A program made the position numbers and the translations under genes. The notes under the pieces were generated by a model. The model saw nothing but the letters and a program-made list of their open reading frames with translations, had not been told where the DNA came from and made no database searches. From Bog-756 sp963769905 (GTDB lineage: Bacteria; Actinomycetota; Acidimicrobiia; Acidimicrobiales; RAAP-2), in NCBI GenBank assembly GCA_963769905.1, contig CAVYNG010000002.1:310001-374000 (forward strand): DNA of 64,000 bases, read 5' to 3'. Below, in pieces: positions 63,775 through 64,000 of the stretch. Within the stretch, counting starts at the first letter, position 1; each line of letters starts with the position of its first letter.

Positions 63775-63995
63775 TTGCACGCGTCGCACGAACCCCCCCG
63801 GTGTGTGATGGCGGGTTCTGGCGGGACCCGACCGGCTCGGTGTTGCCGGCGACGATGCTATCGACCCGCGGCGTCCCGCTCGGCTGCCGACGCCGGCCCC
63901 TGCCGGGACCGAGCGCGAGTTTCCCTTAGCATGGGCCGGCGCGAGCGGCAGCGCCGACAGTGCGAAACCGCCCGCTCGAGGTCCGGAGGTGTCGC

Positions 63996-64000
63996 GTGGT
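63996..64000 (+). other. Probable start of a gene running off the window
   Basis: GGAGG at 63985-63989 sits six bases before GTG at 63996, the last bases of the window. This looks like a ribosome site and start codon. TAGCAT near 63927 might be its -10 box. The 200 bases between 63790 and here show nothing else. Confidence 0.35.

Overview
The window is high-GC, densely packed DNA from an actinomycete-type bacterium. Evidence includes a WhiB regulator, an F420-dependent FrhB-family protein, the MSMEG_4193/DUF3090/SCO1664 gene trio, an actinobacterial Rho with a long basic insert, GTG starts, and many 4-base ATGA/GTGA gene overlaps. A secreted protein carrying six 42-residue repeats of the GYWLVASDGGVFAFGDA type points, from memory of where such repeats are common, to class Acidimicrobiia. 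The genus cannot be named from this sequence.

Layout. 1-9.4 kb: partial whiB with a perfect CRP-type palindrome shared with a divergent glycerophosphodiesterase gene; etfBA; the phosphomutase-like/DUF3090/SCO1664 operon; an MMPL exporter; an FrhB-like protein and a Bcp peroxiredoxin. 9.4-24.2 kb: thiC with its own intrinsic terminator, a DEAD-box helicase, a PIG-L/amidotransferase/hemolysin III operon, aconitase, a DrrAB-like ABC exporter, a second peroxiredoxin, a nonapeptide-repeat protein coupled to an RDD membrane protein, AlkB, and small oxidoreductases. 24.3-29.5 kb: a glycosidase-like lipoprotein operon, then an accessory patch: a DUF3237 gene remnant and a frameshifted IS481-type insertion sequence bounded by 16-bp direct repeats, one of which is the 3' end of tRNA-Arg(CCG).

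29.5-46.1 kb is the conserved core: argS-lysA-hom-thrC, then rho, rpmE, prfA-prmC-sua5-acyltransferase, then leuB-ilvE-cimA. This last trio supplies steps of isoleucine synthesis by the citramalate route (cimA, leuB, ilvE) and shares leuB and ilvE with leucine synthesis. Its leader has the parts of a transcription attenuator: a possible leaderless 16-codon peptide with tandem Ile codons just before its stop, an intrinsic terminator, and a 10-bp alternative pairing that spans the terminator.

46.2-64 kb holds acyl-CoA and lipid or steroid metabolism: acyl-CoA dehydrogenase, sterol-desaturase-like protein, thiolase, EchA19-like enoyl-CoA hydratase, hotdog thioesterases, acyl-CoA synthetase and an SDR, with secreted proteins and a MerR regulator. 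Three sites resembling the KstR operator (TnnAACnnGTTnnA) precede the thiolase, the hydratase, and the divergent synthetase/SDR pair, suggesting one TetR-type repressor controls them. Between the repeat protein and the hydratase lies an AT-rich cluster of TGATGTAA motifs, including a palindrome with 16-bp arms.

No CRISPR array, rRNA gene, prophage or recognisable defence system was seen. The most novel-looking material is regulatory (the Ile leader, the TGATGTAA array, the rpmE 15-bp repeats, the rho upstream ORF) rather than a new multi-gene system.
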